NCBI GenBank assembly: GCA_027623555.1
Contig: JAQBSZ010000016.1
Coordinates: forward strand, 1 to 64,000
Origin: Pseudomonadota bacterium
GTDB taxonomy: Bacteria; Pseudomonadota; Gammaproteobacteria; Pseudomonadales; Pseudohongiellaceae
DNA length: 64,000 nt
Direction of reading: 5' to 3'
The notes beneath the pieces were generated by a model that did no database searches, was not told the origin of the DNA, and saw only the letters and a list, made by a program, of their open reading frames with translations. Made by a program: the position numbers and the translations under genes. Within the stretch, counting starts at the first letter, position 1. Each line of letters opens with the position of its first letter. Shown piece by piece: positions 53,561 through 63,266 of the stretch.

Positions 53561-54658
53561 TTACTCGTCCAATTTTGATATCGGTAGTACAACCGAAAAC
53601 CGGGTTTTACCCGGTTTACTTTCGCACTCGATCATGCCCCTGTGCTGATTAATAATGCCGTGGGTGATCGGTAATCCCAGGCCAGTACCATCTGGCCTAC
53701 CACTGATCATTGGATAAAAAATCGTGTCTAGCATCTCGCTGGGGACGCCCGGCCCGTTGTCGATAACCTCGATACTGGCCGCCAGCCTGTGAAATTTTGT
53801 GCCGATTGTGACATTTCGCAATACCCGAGTGCGCAACATTATTTCTCCCAACTCGTGTTCGACTTCCGGGCTTTCCAGTGACTGCATGGCATTACGCACA
53901 AGGTTTAGCATCGCCTGGATCAATTGTTCGGAATCTGCCTGTACTGGCGGAATGCTGGGGTCATAGTCATGCAATAATTTGATGCCGTATCCACCTACTT
54001 CCACCTCGACCAGGCTGCGGACTCGCTCAAGCACTTCGTGGATGTTGGTACTCTTGATGACCAGTGGCTTACGGGATCCAATCATTCGGTCCACCAGGTT
54101 ATGCAGCCGGTCGGCTTCTTCGATGATCACGTTGGTATAATCGGTTAGCTCACTGTCCCCTATTTCCAGAGCGAGAAGCTGGGCAGCACCGCGAATTCCG
54201 CCAAGAGGATTCTTGATTTCATGTGCCAGCCCGCGCACCAGTTCGCGCGTGGTCGCCTGAGCCGAGTTGAGGGCTTCCTCCCGACTGATACGCTGCGCAT
54301 GTTCCAGCGAATTTAATTCAAGCAGGGCTTGCATCTCACCATTTTCCTCGATGGGATTGATCGTATAGTCCACGATGATGGTCTTGTCGTGCATGACCTT
54401 CAGTTCTGCCTTGCGCTTGGTAAAACTCACGTTCTTGACCAGCGCAGTTTGCATCTCGCCGATGTCTTCTTCTGCATTCATCAACACATCGCCTATGAAC
54501 AAAAGGTTGGCTTGCTGATTGCTTATGTCCAATAACGACTCTGCCGCCACGTTGATGTAGAGCAGGCGCAATTGCCTGTCCAGCAGCACTACCCCGGTCT
54601 TCAGATTGTCCAGCAATCGCTTGTGTACGTTTTCCAGGGTCACTGTTTCACTCTTCAC
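53561..54658 (-). CDS. glnL: Nitrogen regulation histidine kinase NtrB (NR II)
   Basis: A 365-residue cytoplasmic kinase/phosphatase. A PAS domain occupies about 10-115 (NLKTGVVLLDRQLRLLYINVAAESLL); the H-box is RGLAHEIKNPLGGIRGAA (His146) and the catalytic domain has N-box ... LNLVRNAMQSL, VIDNGPGVP and DGTGLGLPITHGI. It phosphorylates NtrC, controlled by PII. The start is GTG 54658. It is co-transcribed with ntrC and transcriptionally separated from the glutamine synthetase by a terminator. Confidence 0.94.
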   Translation of the reverse strand: MKSETVTLENVHKRLLDNLKTGVVLLDRQLRLLYINVAAESLLDISNQQANLLFIGDVLMNAEEDIGEMQTALVKNVSFTKRKAELKVMHDKTIIVDYTINPIEENGEMQALLELNSLEHAQRISREEALNSAQATTRELVRGLAHEIKNPLGGIRGAAQLLALEIGDSELTDYTNVIIEEADRLHNLVDRMIGSRKPLVIKSTNIHEVLERVRSLVEVEVGGYGIKLLHDYDPSIPPVQADSEQLIQAMLNLVRNAMQSLESPEVEHELGEIMLRTRVLRNVTIGTKFHRLAASIEVIDNGPGVPSEMLDTIFYPMISGRPDGTGLGLPITHGIINQHRGMIECESKPGKTRFSVVLPISKLDE

Positions 54659-54917
54659 GGCGTGCTACTGCTCGGTTGTGTCGGTTATTCATCAGGCGAG
54701 AAAGATTGTCTGGCTCGCTCAAGTGCTTCGTATGCCTATGCAATAAGCAAACCAACCAGGATGGAAGAATTTCCAGGCGCTTGCGCCCTCTTACGGCGAC
54801 TTCCAGGGCATCGCAGCACCGGGGTTGCGCTGCGCTGGAGGAGTATGCACCAAAACAGTGCATTGCGCAATTGTCAGCCGACAAGACTTCAGAATGCGCG
54901 GCTATCCCACCTTAAAA
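54659..54917. other. Gap between glutamine synthetase and ntrB, no gene seen
   Basis: About 260 bases between the terminator of the GSII gene and the ntrB start. Open frames here are short and composition-biased. It should contain the ntrB promoter or be read through from GSII; no sigma-54 box or clear -10 is visible to me. Confidence 0.4.
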
Positions 54918-54939
54918 AAACCCGGGCAAGCCCGGGTTT
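54914..54939 (-). terminator. Rho-independent terminator of the glutamine synthetase gene
   Basis: AAACCCGGGC and GCCCGGGTTT (54918-54927/54930-54939) form a perfect 10-bp stem with loop AA, followed on the minus strand by a T-run (plus AAAAAAA from 54914). It lies 23 bases after the stop of the gene. Confidence 0.93.
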
Positions 54940-54961
54940 AGTGGAGTATTCAGGACACAGT

Positions 54962-55975
54962 TTACGCGAGCGCTTCCTTGGTGCTCTTGATAATTGCTGC
55001 AGCCACCCGATAGGGATCCGCATTGGAGGCCGTGCGGCGGTCTTCCAGGCGTCCTTTCCAGCCACCCTGTACCGTAACGAATGGAATTCGAATGGAGGCA
55101 CCACGGTCAGACACCCCATAGCTGAATTGATCGATTGCTTGCGTCTCATGCAGCCCCGTCAGGCGTTGGTCGTTGCCGGCGCCGTATACGGAGATGTGGC
55201 GATCGATATTCTTGCCGAAAGTCTCACAGATCTTGGTGAATACAGACTCATCACCATTGTCCCGCATTGCACTGTTGGAGAAATTGGCGTGCATTCCGGA
55301 ACCATTCCAGTCCAGGTCGCGGCCCAGAGGCTTGGGTTCCCAGTTAATAGCCAGTCCATAACGCTCGGCCGTGCGCTCGGCCAGGTAGCGGGCAAGCCAG
55401 GTCTCGTCACCCGCGCGTTTGGCTCCCTTGGCGAAAACCTGGAACTCCCACTGGCCCGCCGCCACTTCCGCGTTGATACCTTCGATATTGATTCCAGCTT
55501 CGATGCACAGGTCCAGGTGGTCTTCGACACAGTCCCGCCCGTGGGCATTGAATGCGCCGACAGAGCAGTAATAGGGACCTTGTGGACCAGGGTAGCCATT
55601 GGCAGGGAAGCCAGGAGGGGCATTGGTCTTAACATCCCACAGGAAGTATTCCTGCTCGTAGCCAAACCAGAAGTCTTCATCATCGTCGCCAATAGTGGCA
55701 CGACCATTGGACTCATGGGGCGATTCATCGGCATTCAGTACCTCGGTCATGACCAGGTAGGCATTGGCTCGATCCGGATCGGGGAAGATCGCCACCGGTT
55801 GCAGCAGGCAATCCGAGTCATCACCAGATGCCTGTTGAGTTGAACTACCATCGAAGTTCCACTGCGGGCAGGCTTCCAGCGTACCGTCGAATTTATCTCG
55901 TATCATGGTCTTACTGCGTAAGTTTTGGGTTGGTGAATAGCCATCAAGCCAAATGTATTCCAGTTTTGATTTCAT
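54962..55975 (-). CDS. glnII: Glutamine synthetase, type II (eukaryotic-type GSII)
   Basis: A 337-residue GSII, far shorter than the 468-residue GSI. Motifs: EYIWLDGYSPTQNLRSKT at the N-terminus, WNFDGSSTQQA, the metal-binding EQEYFLWD, GQWEFQV, NGSGMHANFS, and ASIRIPFVTVQGGWKGRLEDRRTASNADPY at the C-terminal active-site region. It makes glutamine from glutamate, ammonia and ATP. GSII lacks the adenylylation site of GSI, so it is controlled mainly by transcription. It sits exactly where glnA (GSI) sits in Pseudomonas (ntrBC-glnA-thiI-typA), with a sigma-54 promoter and NtrC-like site upstream. Confidence 0.93.
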   Translation of the reverse strand: MKSKLEYIWLDGYSPTQNLRSKTMIRDKFDGTLEACPQWNFDGSSTQQASGDDSDCLLQPVAIFPDPDRANAYLVMTEVLNADESPHESNGRATIGDDDEDFWFGYEQEYFLWDVKTNAPPGFPANGYPGPQGPYYCSVGAFNAHGRDCVEDHLDLCIEAGINIEGINAEVAAGQWEFQVFAKGAKRAGDETWLARYLAERTAERYGLAINWEPKPLGRDLDWNGSGMHANFSNSAMRDNGDESVFTKICETFGKNIDRHISVYGAGNDQRLTGLHETQAIDQFSYGVSDRGASIRIPFVTVQGGWKGRLEDRRTASNADPYRVAAAIIKSTKEALA

Positions 55976-56206
55976 TTTCTAACTTTCTCCTAAATCGATT
56001 TTCGACTACTTGATATGCATGACTCTTGTTCAATTACAAAAGAACCGCTTGTATCGCTAATTCCTGACTCGCCCAAAATCCTCAGCAGCGAATCTGCCGC
56101 GTGCTTGGTACTCGCTCCGGAGCACTAGTGCTTGCCACGATTCCAAGGGCGCCCAGCTGGTCAGATATACTTAACGACGAGGCTTGCCTTGTGTGCATGG
56201 GGAAGA

Positions 56207-56221
56207 GCAAAATGTATGCCA
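56207..56221 (-). promoter_or_regulatory. Predicted sigma-54 promoter of the glutamine synthetase gene
   Basis: On the minus strand it reads TGGCATACATTTTGC, close to the consensus TGGCAC-N5-TTGC, with one mismatch in the -24 element; the GG and GC are 10 bases apart as required. Initiation would be near 56195, giving a leader of about 220 bases. An NtrC-type site is centred about 95 bases upstream. Confidence 0.72.
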
Positions 56222-56282
56222 GCGGCGATACCGCTGCAAGGCCCGAATTTACTGGAGCTGAGAAGAAACTTCAACAAAAAAA

Positions 56283-56297
56283 GCACCAACTAAGTGC
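56283..56297. promoter_or_regulatory. Predicted NtrC binding site
   Basis: GCACCAACTAAGTGC is the palindrome GCAC-N7-GTGC, the core of NtrC enhancer sites. It is centred about 95 bases upstream of the predicted sigma-54 start. A second half-like site, TGCACCATGACCTGTCA (56353-56369), lies 70 bases further. Spacing is like that of the E. coli glnAp2 enhancer. Confidence 0.6.
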
Positions 56298-56449
56298 GCA
56301 GCGATTTAAACGGCATCAAATGAGTGCATTTCTGGCATATTGCTTGGCTCCGTGCACCATGACCTGTCACATCACCGCGAGTGTCCTCCTGTACTTTTGT
56401 AGATTCGGTTTCGAATAAGCCCAGTGCAGGTCCAATTCTGAGACGATCT

Positions 56450-57934
56450 ATGCTGTACCTGATCAAGTTATTTCCGGAAATTACCATCAAGACTCGCCCC
56501 GTGCGCCGGCGTTTTATCCGCCTGCTGCGCAAGAACATCCGCGCGGTACTGCAAGAATTTGATGACACGGTCACTGTAACCGGAGAATGGGACAGTCTCG
56601 AGGCCGAAACGACTTGTGAGGATGTGGAAGTCTTACGCAAGATCTCGAATCGACTCGCCTGCACGCCGGGGTTAAGTCAGTTCCTCGAGGTAGAAAAACA
56701 TGCCTTGCCGGATATGCAAGGAATCTCCGACCTGGCAAGGGCTTACTATGCAGAGCAACTCCGTGGCAAGACCTTTGCTGTGCGTTGTAAGCGTTCCGGC
56801 AAGCACGCTTTCAAATCTGTGGACGTGGAAAGATTCGTTGGAGGAGAGTTGAATCAGCACACTGAAGCGGTTGGTGTGAAACTGGTAGATCCCGAAGTCA
56901 CCGTATCGATGGAAATACGGGATAATTGCTTGTTTATAGTAAAGCGCCGCATCAAAGGGTTGGGTGGCTTTCCACTGGGTTGCCAGGACTCAGTGCTGTC
57001 TTTGATCTCCGGTGGCTTCGATTCCTCGGTATCCAGCTACCTGTGTATCAGGCGCGGGCTGCAGACTCATTTTTGCTTCTTTAATCTCGGTGGCAAAGCC
57101 CACGAACTGGCGGTAAAAGAAGTGGCTTTGTATCTGTGGATGAAATATCACTCCTCGCACCGGGTGAAATTTGTCAGCGTGCCTTTCGAAGCCATTGTGG
57201 AGGAGATTCTAAACAAAGTAGATGACTCCCAGATGGGCGTAATACTCAAACGCATGATGTTGCGTGCCGCTGATAAAGTGGCGCTGAGGCTCGATTCGAA
57301 AGCACTGGTTACCGGAGAAAGCGTTGGCCAGGTGTCCAGTCAGACACTACCAAACCTGGCAGTCATCGATAAAGTGTCGAAGACCCTGGTCCTACGCCCC
57401 CTTAGCACCAGCGACAAACAGGACATTATCGATATTGCCCGTACCATTGGCACAGCAGAATTCTCCAGGAACATCCCGGAATACTGTGCTGTCATATCCA
57501 GGAATCCAACCACGAAGGCAAAGCTGGAACGTATTGAGAGGGAAGAATCCTATTTCGATTTTTCGGTTCTAGACGCTGCCATCGACGCGGCTCGCTATCA
57601 GCTCATTACCGATGTCGCCCAGGACTTTAGCCAGGCAGCTACCGAAGTAGCCGTGGTTAACGCCGCGGATGCCAATAGCACGGTAATCGACATTCGCCAT
57701 CCTTCAGAACTTGAAATCAACCCGCTTAACCCGACCAGACTCGATTCAGCGGCGGAGATACTCACGATTCCGTTCTATCAACTACGCGGCAACTTTACCG
57801 AATTGGATCCTGATAAACGGTTTCTGCTCTACTGCGACAAGGGCATGATGAGCCGCTTACATGCTGCTCACCTGCAAGATGAAGGATTTACTAATGTCGC
57901 AGTTCTCGACTTGCCTCCAGCTGGACGCCGCTAA
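56450..57934 (+). CDS. thiI: tRNA 4-thiouridine synthase ThiI
   Basis: A 494-residue ThiI starting MLYLIKLFPEITIK at ATG 56450 (the frame is open upstream from 56381). Order: N-terminal ferredoxin-like domain, THUMP domain (about 60-165), PP-loop ATP pyrophosphatase (LSLISGGFDSSVSSY) and a C-terminal rhodanese domain whose persulfide Cys is in LLYCDKGMMS (about 462). It adds sulfur to U8 of tRNA and supports thiamin thiazole synthesis. It is divergent from the GSII gene and followed by typA. Confidence 0.95.
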   Translation: MLYLIKLFPEITIKTRPVRRRFIRLLRKNIRAVLQEFDDTVTVTGEWDSLEAETTCEDVEVLRKISNRLACTPGLSQFLEVEKHALPDMQGISDLARAYYAEQLRGKTFAVRCKRSGKHAFKSVDVERFVGGELNQHTEAVGVKLVDPEVTVSMEIRDNCLFIVKRRIKGLGGFPLGCQDSVLSLISGGFDSSVSSYLCIRRGLQTHFCFFNLGGKAHELAVKEVALYLWMKYHSSHRVKFVSVPFEAIVEEILNKVDDSQMGVILKRMMLRAADKVALRLDSKALVTGESVGQVSSQTLPNLAVIDKVSKTLVLRPLSTSDKQDIIDIARTIGTAEFSRNIPEYCAVISRNPTTKAKLERIEREESYFDFSVLDAAIDAARYQLITDVAQDFSQAATEVAVVNAADANSTVIDIRHPSELEINPLNPTRLDSAAEILTIPFYQLRGNFTELDPDKRFLLYCDKGMMSRLHAAHLQDEGFTNVAVLDLPPAGRR

Positions 57935-58046
57935 ACGAACCAAACCCCATGCCTTGAATTATGCGGTAATAATTGCAGGTTCGTGTATACTCGCCGCCTT
58001 TTCTGCTTAGCACATGTCAGAGAAATAGTCAGAGGCTTCTTCAGTC

Positions 58047-59873
58047 GTGCCCAGCCATATCCGCAACATTGCAATCATTGCCCATGTCGATCATGGCAAG
58101 ACTACCCTGGTGGACAAATTACTCCGGCAGTCCGGTACGTTTGGCAGCAGGGAAATGGTCACAGAGCGAGTACTGGACTCCAATGACCAGGAACGGGAGC
58201 GTGGCATTACCATCCTGGCAAAAAACACCGCGCTTAACTGGCAGGGCTATCGCATCAATATCGTGGATACGCCGGGTCACGCGGACTTTGGTGGAGAAGT
58301 AGAGCGAGTTCTGTCAATGGTAGATAGTGTGCTGCTCCTGGTTGACGCTGTCGAAGGCCCCATGCCACAAACCCGTTTCGTCACCCAGAAGGCTTTTGCC
58401 CAGGGGCTGAATCCGATTGTGGTAATCAACAAAATCGATAGAGATGGTGCCAGGCCAGATTGGGTAGTGAACGAAGTTTTCGAGCTGTTTGATAAGTTGG
58501 GTGCCACCGATCAGCAACTGGATTTTCCAATTGTGTACAGCTCCGCACTGAACGGCGTTGCTGGATTGGAAGCCGATAAGCTGGCGACCGATATGCAACC
58601 ATTGTTCCAAACCATCGTGGACAAGGTACCACCACCTGATGTCATTTATGACGCGCCTTTTCAGATGCAGATAAGTGCGCTGGACTATAACAGTTATGTT
58701 GGGGTGATCGGGATCGGGCGCGTGACGCGAGGCAGGGCGCATTCGAATCAGCAGGTAATTATTGTCAACCGAGAGGGTAAGCAGCGTAAGGGCAAGATCC
58801 TGCAAGTTAAAAGCCACCTGGGACTGGAGCGGATCGATGTCGACAATGCCAGCGCCGGTGACATTATCTGCGTAACCGGAATCGATAAGCTTAAAATTTC
58901 CGACACACTTTGTGATCCAGACCGAGTGGAGGCAATGCCGCCGCTAATGGTCGATGAACCAACCATTAGTATGACATTTCAGGTCAATGACTCTCCGTTT
59001 GCGGGTCGGGAAGGCAAATACATAACAACTCGCCATATAAGAGAAAGACTGGAACGTGAATTACTGCACAACGTGGCATTGCGAGTCGAGCCGGGAGAAT
59101 CTCCTGATAAATACAAAGTTTCTGGTCGCGGCGAGCTGCACTTATCGGTACTGATTGAAAGCATGCGCCGAGAAGGCTTTGAACTGGCGGTTTCACGGCC
59201 GGAAGTCATCATTCATGAAGAAGACGGCGTACAGCAGGAACCCTATGAGGTGCTGGTCATCGATTGTGATGATCGCCACCAGGGTGCCATTATCGAGGAG
59301 TTGGGTCTGCGGCGTGCCGAGATGCAGGGTTTGCAGCCGGATGGCAAGGGAAGAGTCAGATTGCAGTTTTTGATTCCAACCAGGGGGTTGATCGGTTTCC
59401 GATCGCAGTTTTTGAGCATGACATCCGGTTCAGGACTGATGACCCATGTGTTCGATCATTATGATGACTACAATGAGAACGAACTAGCGTCACGCAAAAA
59501 CGGCGTGTTGGTATCCATGGTTAAAGGCAAGACCCTGGGCTATGCGCTTTTTAACCTTCAGGATCGAGGACGATTGTTTATCGAGCCGAATATTGAAGTG
59601 TACGAGGGAATGATTGTTGGCCTGCATAGTCGTGACAAGGACCTGGTAGTGAACCCTACTAAGGCCAAGCAGCTCACCAATGTACGCTCCTCTGGTAATG
59701 ATGAAAATATTTTGCTCACACCTCCGATCAGACACAGTCTGGAGCAAGCTATGGAGTTTATTACTGACGATGAGTTGGTAGAGGTAACGCCAAGGCATAT
59801 CCGCTTGCGAAAAAGATTCCTCACTGAAAATGAACGCAAGCGCATGAGCCGGGGAATTGCCGCCCGAGGCTAA
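58047..59873 (+). CDS. typA: Ribosome-binding translational GTPase TypA/BipA
   Basis: A 608-residue GTPase. G1 is [15 protein letters not shown], the switch II element [15 protein letters not shown]4 [11 protein letters not shown] and G5 VYSSALNG. Domain II, III and the C-terminal domain ([22 protein letters not shown]) are complete. It helps assemble the large ribosomal subunit and acts under stress and cold. The start is GTG 58047. A TATACT at about 57993 with weak -35 may be its promoter. It follows thiI by 112 bases. Confidence 0.95.
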   Translation: MPSHIRNIAIIAHVDHGKTTLVDKLLRQSGTFGSREMVTERVLDSNDQERERGITILAKNTALNWQGYRINIVDTPGHADFGGEVERVLSMVDSVLLLVDAVEGPMPQTRFVTQKAFAQGLNPIVVINKIDRDGARPDWVVNEVFELFDKLGATDQQLDFPIVYSSALNGVAGLEADKLATDMQPLFQTIVDKVPPPDVIYDAPFQMQISALDYNSYVGVIGIGRVTRGRAHSNQQVIIVNREGKQRKGKILQVKSHLGLERIDVDNASAGDIICVTGIDKLKISDTLCDPDRVEAMPPLMVDEPTISMTFQVNDSPFAGREGKYITTRHIRERLERELLHNVALRVEPGESPDKYKVSGRGELHLSVLIESMRREGFELAVSRPEVIIHEEDGVQQEPYEVLVIDCDDRHQGAIIEELGLRRAEMQGLQPDGKGRVRLQFLIPTRGLIGFRSQFLSMTSGSGLMTHVFDHYDDYNENELASRKNGVLVSMVKGKTLGYALFNLQDRGRLFIEPNIEVYEGMIVGLHSRDKDLVVNPTKAKQLTNVRSSGNDENILLTPPIRHSLEQAMEFITDDELVEVTPRHIRLRKRFLTENERKRMSRGIAARG

Positions 59874-60010
59874 GAAAGGAAACTCGCGGCACGAGATGAG
59901 TCGAGAATCGCTCACTGGATCGAATAAGATATAGGCGAAACCAGTTTCCGTGTCCTGCCATTATCCGTTAAGCTCACGTCTCCAATCACTGACGAATAGG
60001 GCTGGATCTT

Positions 60011-60970
60011 TTGCACGTTCTGTTTCCCGAAATAAAGCCTTACAAACGCCAACTGCTCAAGGTATCTGAAATACATGAGCTCTATGTGGATGAAGCCGGC
60101 AACCCGGATGGAATCCCGGTTCTCTTCGTTCATGGCGGTCCAGGCGCGGGCTGTGATGGCAGCTCCAGACGTTTCTATGACCCAGAAGCTTACCGTATCA
60201 TTACCTTCGATCAGCGGGGCTGCGGCAGGTCCACTCCGCATGCTGGGCTCGAAGAGAACTCCACACAAGACCTGGTGGCGGATATGGAAACTATTCGAGA
60301 GCATCTTAAAGTGGAGCAATGGGTCTTGTTCGGCGGTTCGTGGGGATCGACGCTGAGCCTTCTCTATGCGCAGAAATTTCCCAGTCGTGTATCAGCACTG
60401 ATTCTGCGCGGTATCTTTCTTGGCAGGCAAGTTGATATCGATTGGTTCTATAAAGATGGTGCGAATCGAATCTTTCCTGATTTTTGGGATGAATTCATGA
60501 AAGCTGTACCGGAAGCGGAACGCAGCAACCTGATTACTGCCTACTACTCACGTTTGACTGGAGACGACGAACTGGCTCGCATGTCAGCGGCGAAGTCCTG
60601 GTCTGCCTGGGAAGGAAACTGTTCCAAGCTCCGCCCCAGTGCCGAGGTAATGGCAAAATTCACCAAGCCACATAATGCGTTGGCTTTGTCTCGTATCGAG
60701 ACGCACTACTTTGTCAATAAGTGTTTCCTGGAAGAAAATCAGATCCTGAAGAATATGGGTGTCATCACAGATATATCAGGTCTGATCATTCATGGGCGCT
60801 ATGATATTGTCTGCCCCCTCAACAATGCGGTGGATCTGCATCACTTGTGGAACAATTCCGAGCTGCATATCGTCAGGGATGCAGGACACTCCGCCTCGGA
60901 AGCAGGTAACGTAGATGCATTAATACGTGCCACCCAGGAAACTGCCAAGAAATTGAAAACTGCTGGTTAA
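60011..60970 (+). CDS. pip: Proline iminopeptidase
   Basis: A 319-residue alpha/beta hydrolase of the S33 family. It starts from TTG 60011 (HVLFPEIKPYKRQLLKVSE matches the family N-terminus), with oxyanion loop FVHGGPGAGCDGSSRRFYD, nucleophile GGSWGSTLSLLYA (Ser in GxSxG), the acid in HGRYDIVCPL and catalytic His in VRDAGHSASE. It releases N-terminal proline from peptides. It precedes dtd by 2 bases, so they form an operon. Confidence 0.92.
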   Translation: MHVLFPEIKPYKRQLLKVSEIHELYVDEAGNPDGIPVLFVHGGPGAGCDGSSRRFYDPEAYRIITFDQRGCGRSTPHAGLEENSTQDLVADMETIREHLKVEQWVLFGGSWGSTLSLLYAQKFPSRVSALILRGIFLGRQVDIDWFYKDGANRIFPDFWDEFMKAVPEAERSNLITAYYSRLTGDDELARMSAAKSWSAWEGNCSKLRPSAEVMAKFTKPHNALALSRIETHYFVNKCFLEENQILKNMGVITDISGLIIHGRYDIVCPLNNAVDLHHLWNNSELHIVRDAGHSASEAGNVDALIRATQETAKKLKTAG

Positions 60971-60972
60971 GC

Positions 60973-61410
60973 ATGATCGCCTTGATACAGCGCGTGAACT
61001 GGGCGCGCGTAACTATAGAAAAAAAGATGTCTGCAGAGATTGCTGCGGGTCTGCTGGGTTTTATCGGAATTGAGAAAGAAGATACCCGAAGCAGTGCGGA
61101 TAAATTGATAGACAAGATTCTTGCCTATCGGGTCTTTGCGGACTCGGAAGGCAAGATGAATCTGGATCTGAAGGCTATTAGTGGTGACTTGTTATTGGTT
61201 TCCCAATTCACGCTAGTTGCAGCCACAGATAAGGGGCTGCGACCAAGTTTTTCGTCAGCCAAACCTCCCCATGACGCTGAGCCACTCTATGAGTATCTGG
61301 TAGTGCAGGCGAAACTAAAACACCGGTCAGTAGCCAGTGGGCAGTTTGCCGCGAATATGCAAATTGCGCTGGAAAACGATGGGCCAGTTACGTTAATCTT
61401 GAAATCATGA
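60973..61410 (+). CDS. dtd: D-aminoacyl-tRNA deacylase
   Basis: A 145-residue Dtd. The N-terminal MIALIQRVNWARVTI, the catalytic motif SQFTLVAATDKGLRPSFSSA and the C-terminal ENDGPVTLIL (the GP cis-motif) are all there. It removes D-amino acids from mischarged tRNA. It starts two bases after the pip stop; the order pip-dtd is conserved in Pseudomonas. The end is 22 bases from tatC on the other strand. Confidence 0.94.
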   Translation: MIALIQRVNWARVTIEKKMSAEIAAGLLGFIGIEKEDTRSSADKLIDKILAYRVFADSEGKMNLDLKAISGDLLLVSQFTLVAATDKGLRPSFSSAKPPHDAEPLYEYLVVQAKLKHRSVASGQFAANMQIALENDGPVTLILKS

Positions 61411-61432
61411 AAAGCGACGAATTCCAAGCTTA

Positions 61433-62197
61433 TTAACTCACGGCCTGTTCTTCTTCCTCTGCCGCTTCTTGTTTCTTGCGAATTAATCTTCCCGCCAGGA
61501 TGCCCACCTCAAACAGCGCCCACATTGGCAGGGCTAGCAGGGATTGAGTGAAGGGGTCGGGTGGTGTCAGTAACATCGCAACGATAAAACAGCCGACTAC
61601 AACATAAGGCCGCTTCTCGGCTAACGAGTCTGGTTCCGCCAGGCCCGCCGAAATGCAGAGGAACACGGCAATCGGAATTTCGAAGGCGACACCGAAAGCA
61701 AAGAAGATAGTTAGTGCGAAACTCAGAAAACTGCTGATATCCGGAGCGACCTGAATACCTTCCGGTGCAACAGAAATAAAGAAGCTGAACACAACACCAA
61801 ACAGAACGTAACGGGCAAAGGCGATGCCAGAGTAGAAAAGCAGCACACTGGAGATAAACAGAGGTATAGCCAGAGCTTTCTCGTTCTTGTACAGGCCAGG
61901 TGCGATGAACGACCACAACTGGTAGAGGATATATGGGGCTGCCAATAAGAAAGCGACATAGAATGTCAATTTGAACGGGGCGAAGAAGGGGGAGGTCGGA
62001 TCAATAGCAATCATACTGGTTCCCTCCGGCAGCGCCGCTATCAGCGGCCCCGCTACATAGAGGTAGATGTCTTCGGAGAAATAGAACAGAGCGAGAAACA
62101 ACACGACAATCGCTGTCACGCTTTTTAGAATGCGGTCGCGCAGTTCAACCAGATGGTCGATTAGCGTGAGTTCTTTTTCGTCTTCTGCGGAGGTCAT
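61433..62197 (-). CDS. tatC: Twin-arginine translocase subunit TatC
   Basis: A 254-residue protein with six transmembrane helices and the conserved N-terminal LIDHLVELRDRILKSV (with Arg), the periplasmic Phe94/Glu103-type loop in LWSFIAPGLYKNEKALA, and the C-terminal LTPPDPFTQSLLALPMWALFEVGI. TatC recognises RR signal peptides. It is separated from tatB by four bases. Confidence 0.95.
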   Translation of the reverse strand: MTSAEDEKELTLIDHLVELRDRILKSVTAIVVLFLALFYFSEDIYLYVAGPLIAALPEGTSMIAIDPTSPFFAPFKLTFYVAFLLAAPYILYQLWSFIAPGLYKNEKALAIPLFISSVLLFYSGIAFARYVLFGVVFSFFISVAPEGIQVAPDISSFLSFALTIFFAFGVAFEIPIAVFLCISAGLAEPDSLAEKRPYVVVGCFIVAMLLTPPDPFTQSLLALPMWALFEVGILAGRLIRKKQEAAEEEEQAVS

Positions 62198-62201
62198 TGG
62201 C

Positions 62202-62858
62202 CTATTTTTCCTTAATAGTTCCTTTCTCTGCAGTAGTTGACGCTATGTTAGCTGCTGCTTTTTTTGCTGGCGGTTTTTTACCGCCCGACGGTTTTTTAGC
62301 AGCTGAAGGTTTTTTAATTGCTGTGGGCTTTTTCCGCGCTGAAGGTTTTTTATCAGTTGAAGGCTTCTGATCAGCAATGGGCTTGCCTTCAACTGAAGGT
62401 CCTTGTTCCAGCGTTAATCTGGGATTTGTTCCGCCGGCATAGATCTGTTTCGCTGTTTTTTTGAATTGATCGCCGGCCTCCTTGAATTCTTCTTCTATTT
62501 CTTTCCCAATAGATTTTTCTTCCTTGGCCTGTTCGTTGGTGGCTTTAGAGGCGCCGGGGTCGAAGTTAGCTGTACTCACGAGTTTATTTACAGAGGTCTC
62601 GGTGTCTTTCGCAATGCCTTCAACCTTGGATTTAGCTTCTTCAATGTCTGCCATAACAGATTCATTATGGAGTTGCCTGCGGATCTCATCAGCATTCAGC
62701 TCTCTTTCGATCTCTGCCTTTACCTTATAAAACGAGCGGCGGAAGCGGCCTATCCATAATCCTGCAGTTTTCACCGCCGCGGGTAACCGCTCAGGCCCGA
62801 TGACAACCAGAGCGACGATAAGAATAAGCAGAATTTCTGTTGAATGAATATTAAGCAT
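62202..62858 (-). CDS. tatB: Twin-arginine translocase subunit TatB with long Lys/Pro-rich tail
   Basis: A 218-residue TatB. The N-terminal helix is [22 protein letters not shown] with the conserved Glu-Arg-Leu-Pro hinge and the amphipathic helix [20 protein letters not shown]. It recruits RR precursors with TatC. The C-terminal 70 residues are an unusual Lys/Ser/Pro-rich array encoded by 18-bp tandem repeats (62272-62361); E. coli TatB has about 171 residues. The tail is likely disordered and not part of the conserved fold. Confidence 0.92.
   Translation of the reverse strand: MLNIHSTEILLILIVALVVIGPERLPAAVKTAGLWIGRFRRSFYKVKAEIERELNADEIRRQLHNESVMADIEEAKSKVEGIAKDTETSVNKLVSTANFDPGASKATNEQAKEEKSIGKEIEEEFKEAGDQFKKTAKQIYAGGTNPRLTLEQGPSVEGKPIADQKPSTDKKPSARKKPTAIKKPSAAKKPSGGKKPPAKKAAANIASTTAEKGTIKEK
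62272..62361 (-). repeat. 18-bp tandem repeat in the tatB tail, five copies
   Basis: Units begin GGTTTTTTA or GGCTTTTTC on the plus strand: 62272-62289, 62290-62307, 62308-62325, 62326-62343 and 62344-62361. They encode six-residue KKPSxx-like units. Their similarity suggests recent expansion, and copy number could vary between strains. Confidence 0.85.
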
Positions 62859-62905
62859 AGTTTCGGGCTGAAAAAGTCAAAGCGCCTTTGCTTCTTAACC
62901 ACTTC

Positions 62906-62923
62906 CACCCGGCGCACCGGGTG
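62906..62923. promoter_or_regulatory. Intercistronic hairpin between tatA and tatB
   Basis: CACCCGG-CGCA-CCGGGTG is a perfect 7-bp stem in the 130-base gap between tatA and tatB. It lacks a T-tract. It could protect the tatA mRNA end or reduce tatB expression relative to tatA. Confidence 0.45.
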
Positions 62924-62988
62924 AATGACGGTTTTCGAATCAGAATAGCTGTAAAGGGAATGTCAGTAAGAGGACTCGTTGCTTTAGC

Positions 62989-63231
62989 CTATTTTTCCTT
63001 GACCTTCTCGGCAGTTGCATCGGAAGCATCGGTTGCTTCGTCTTCGCTATTCTCAGGCTGTTCGGCATCTTCATCCTGCTTGGAATCATCATCCTTTATG
63101 GCCGTCTTGAATCCTTTCAAGGCACCACCAAGGTCTGAACCCAGATTGCGCAGCTTTTTAGTGCCAAACAGCATTACTACAATCAACAAAATGATCAGTA
63201 GTTGCCAAATTCCTATTCCACCTACACCCAT
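62989..63231 (-). CDS. tatA: Twin-arginine translocase subunit TatA
   Basis: An 80-residue TatA: short helix [30 protein letters not shown] with the FGTKKL hinge and the following amphipathic helix AIKDDD; the acidic tail is Glu/Asp-rich. TatA polymerises to form the channel. It is the first of tatA-tatB-tatC, downstream of hisE (35 bases). Confidence 0.94.
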   Translation of the reverse strand: MGVGGIGIWQLLIILLIVVMLFGTKKLRNLGSDLGGALKGFKTAIKDDDSKQDEDAEQPENSEDEATDASDATAEKVKEK

Positions 63232-63266
63232 AATAAACCTCCAGTACCGACAAGAAATTGTAGAAC

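Noticed and set aside
54572-55843. Plus-strand frame of 423 codons opposite the GSII and ntrB genes
   Set aside because: It is an antisense shadow of a strongly conserved glutamine synthetase; no signal, domain or start supports it.
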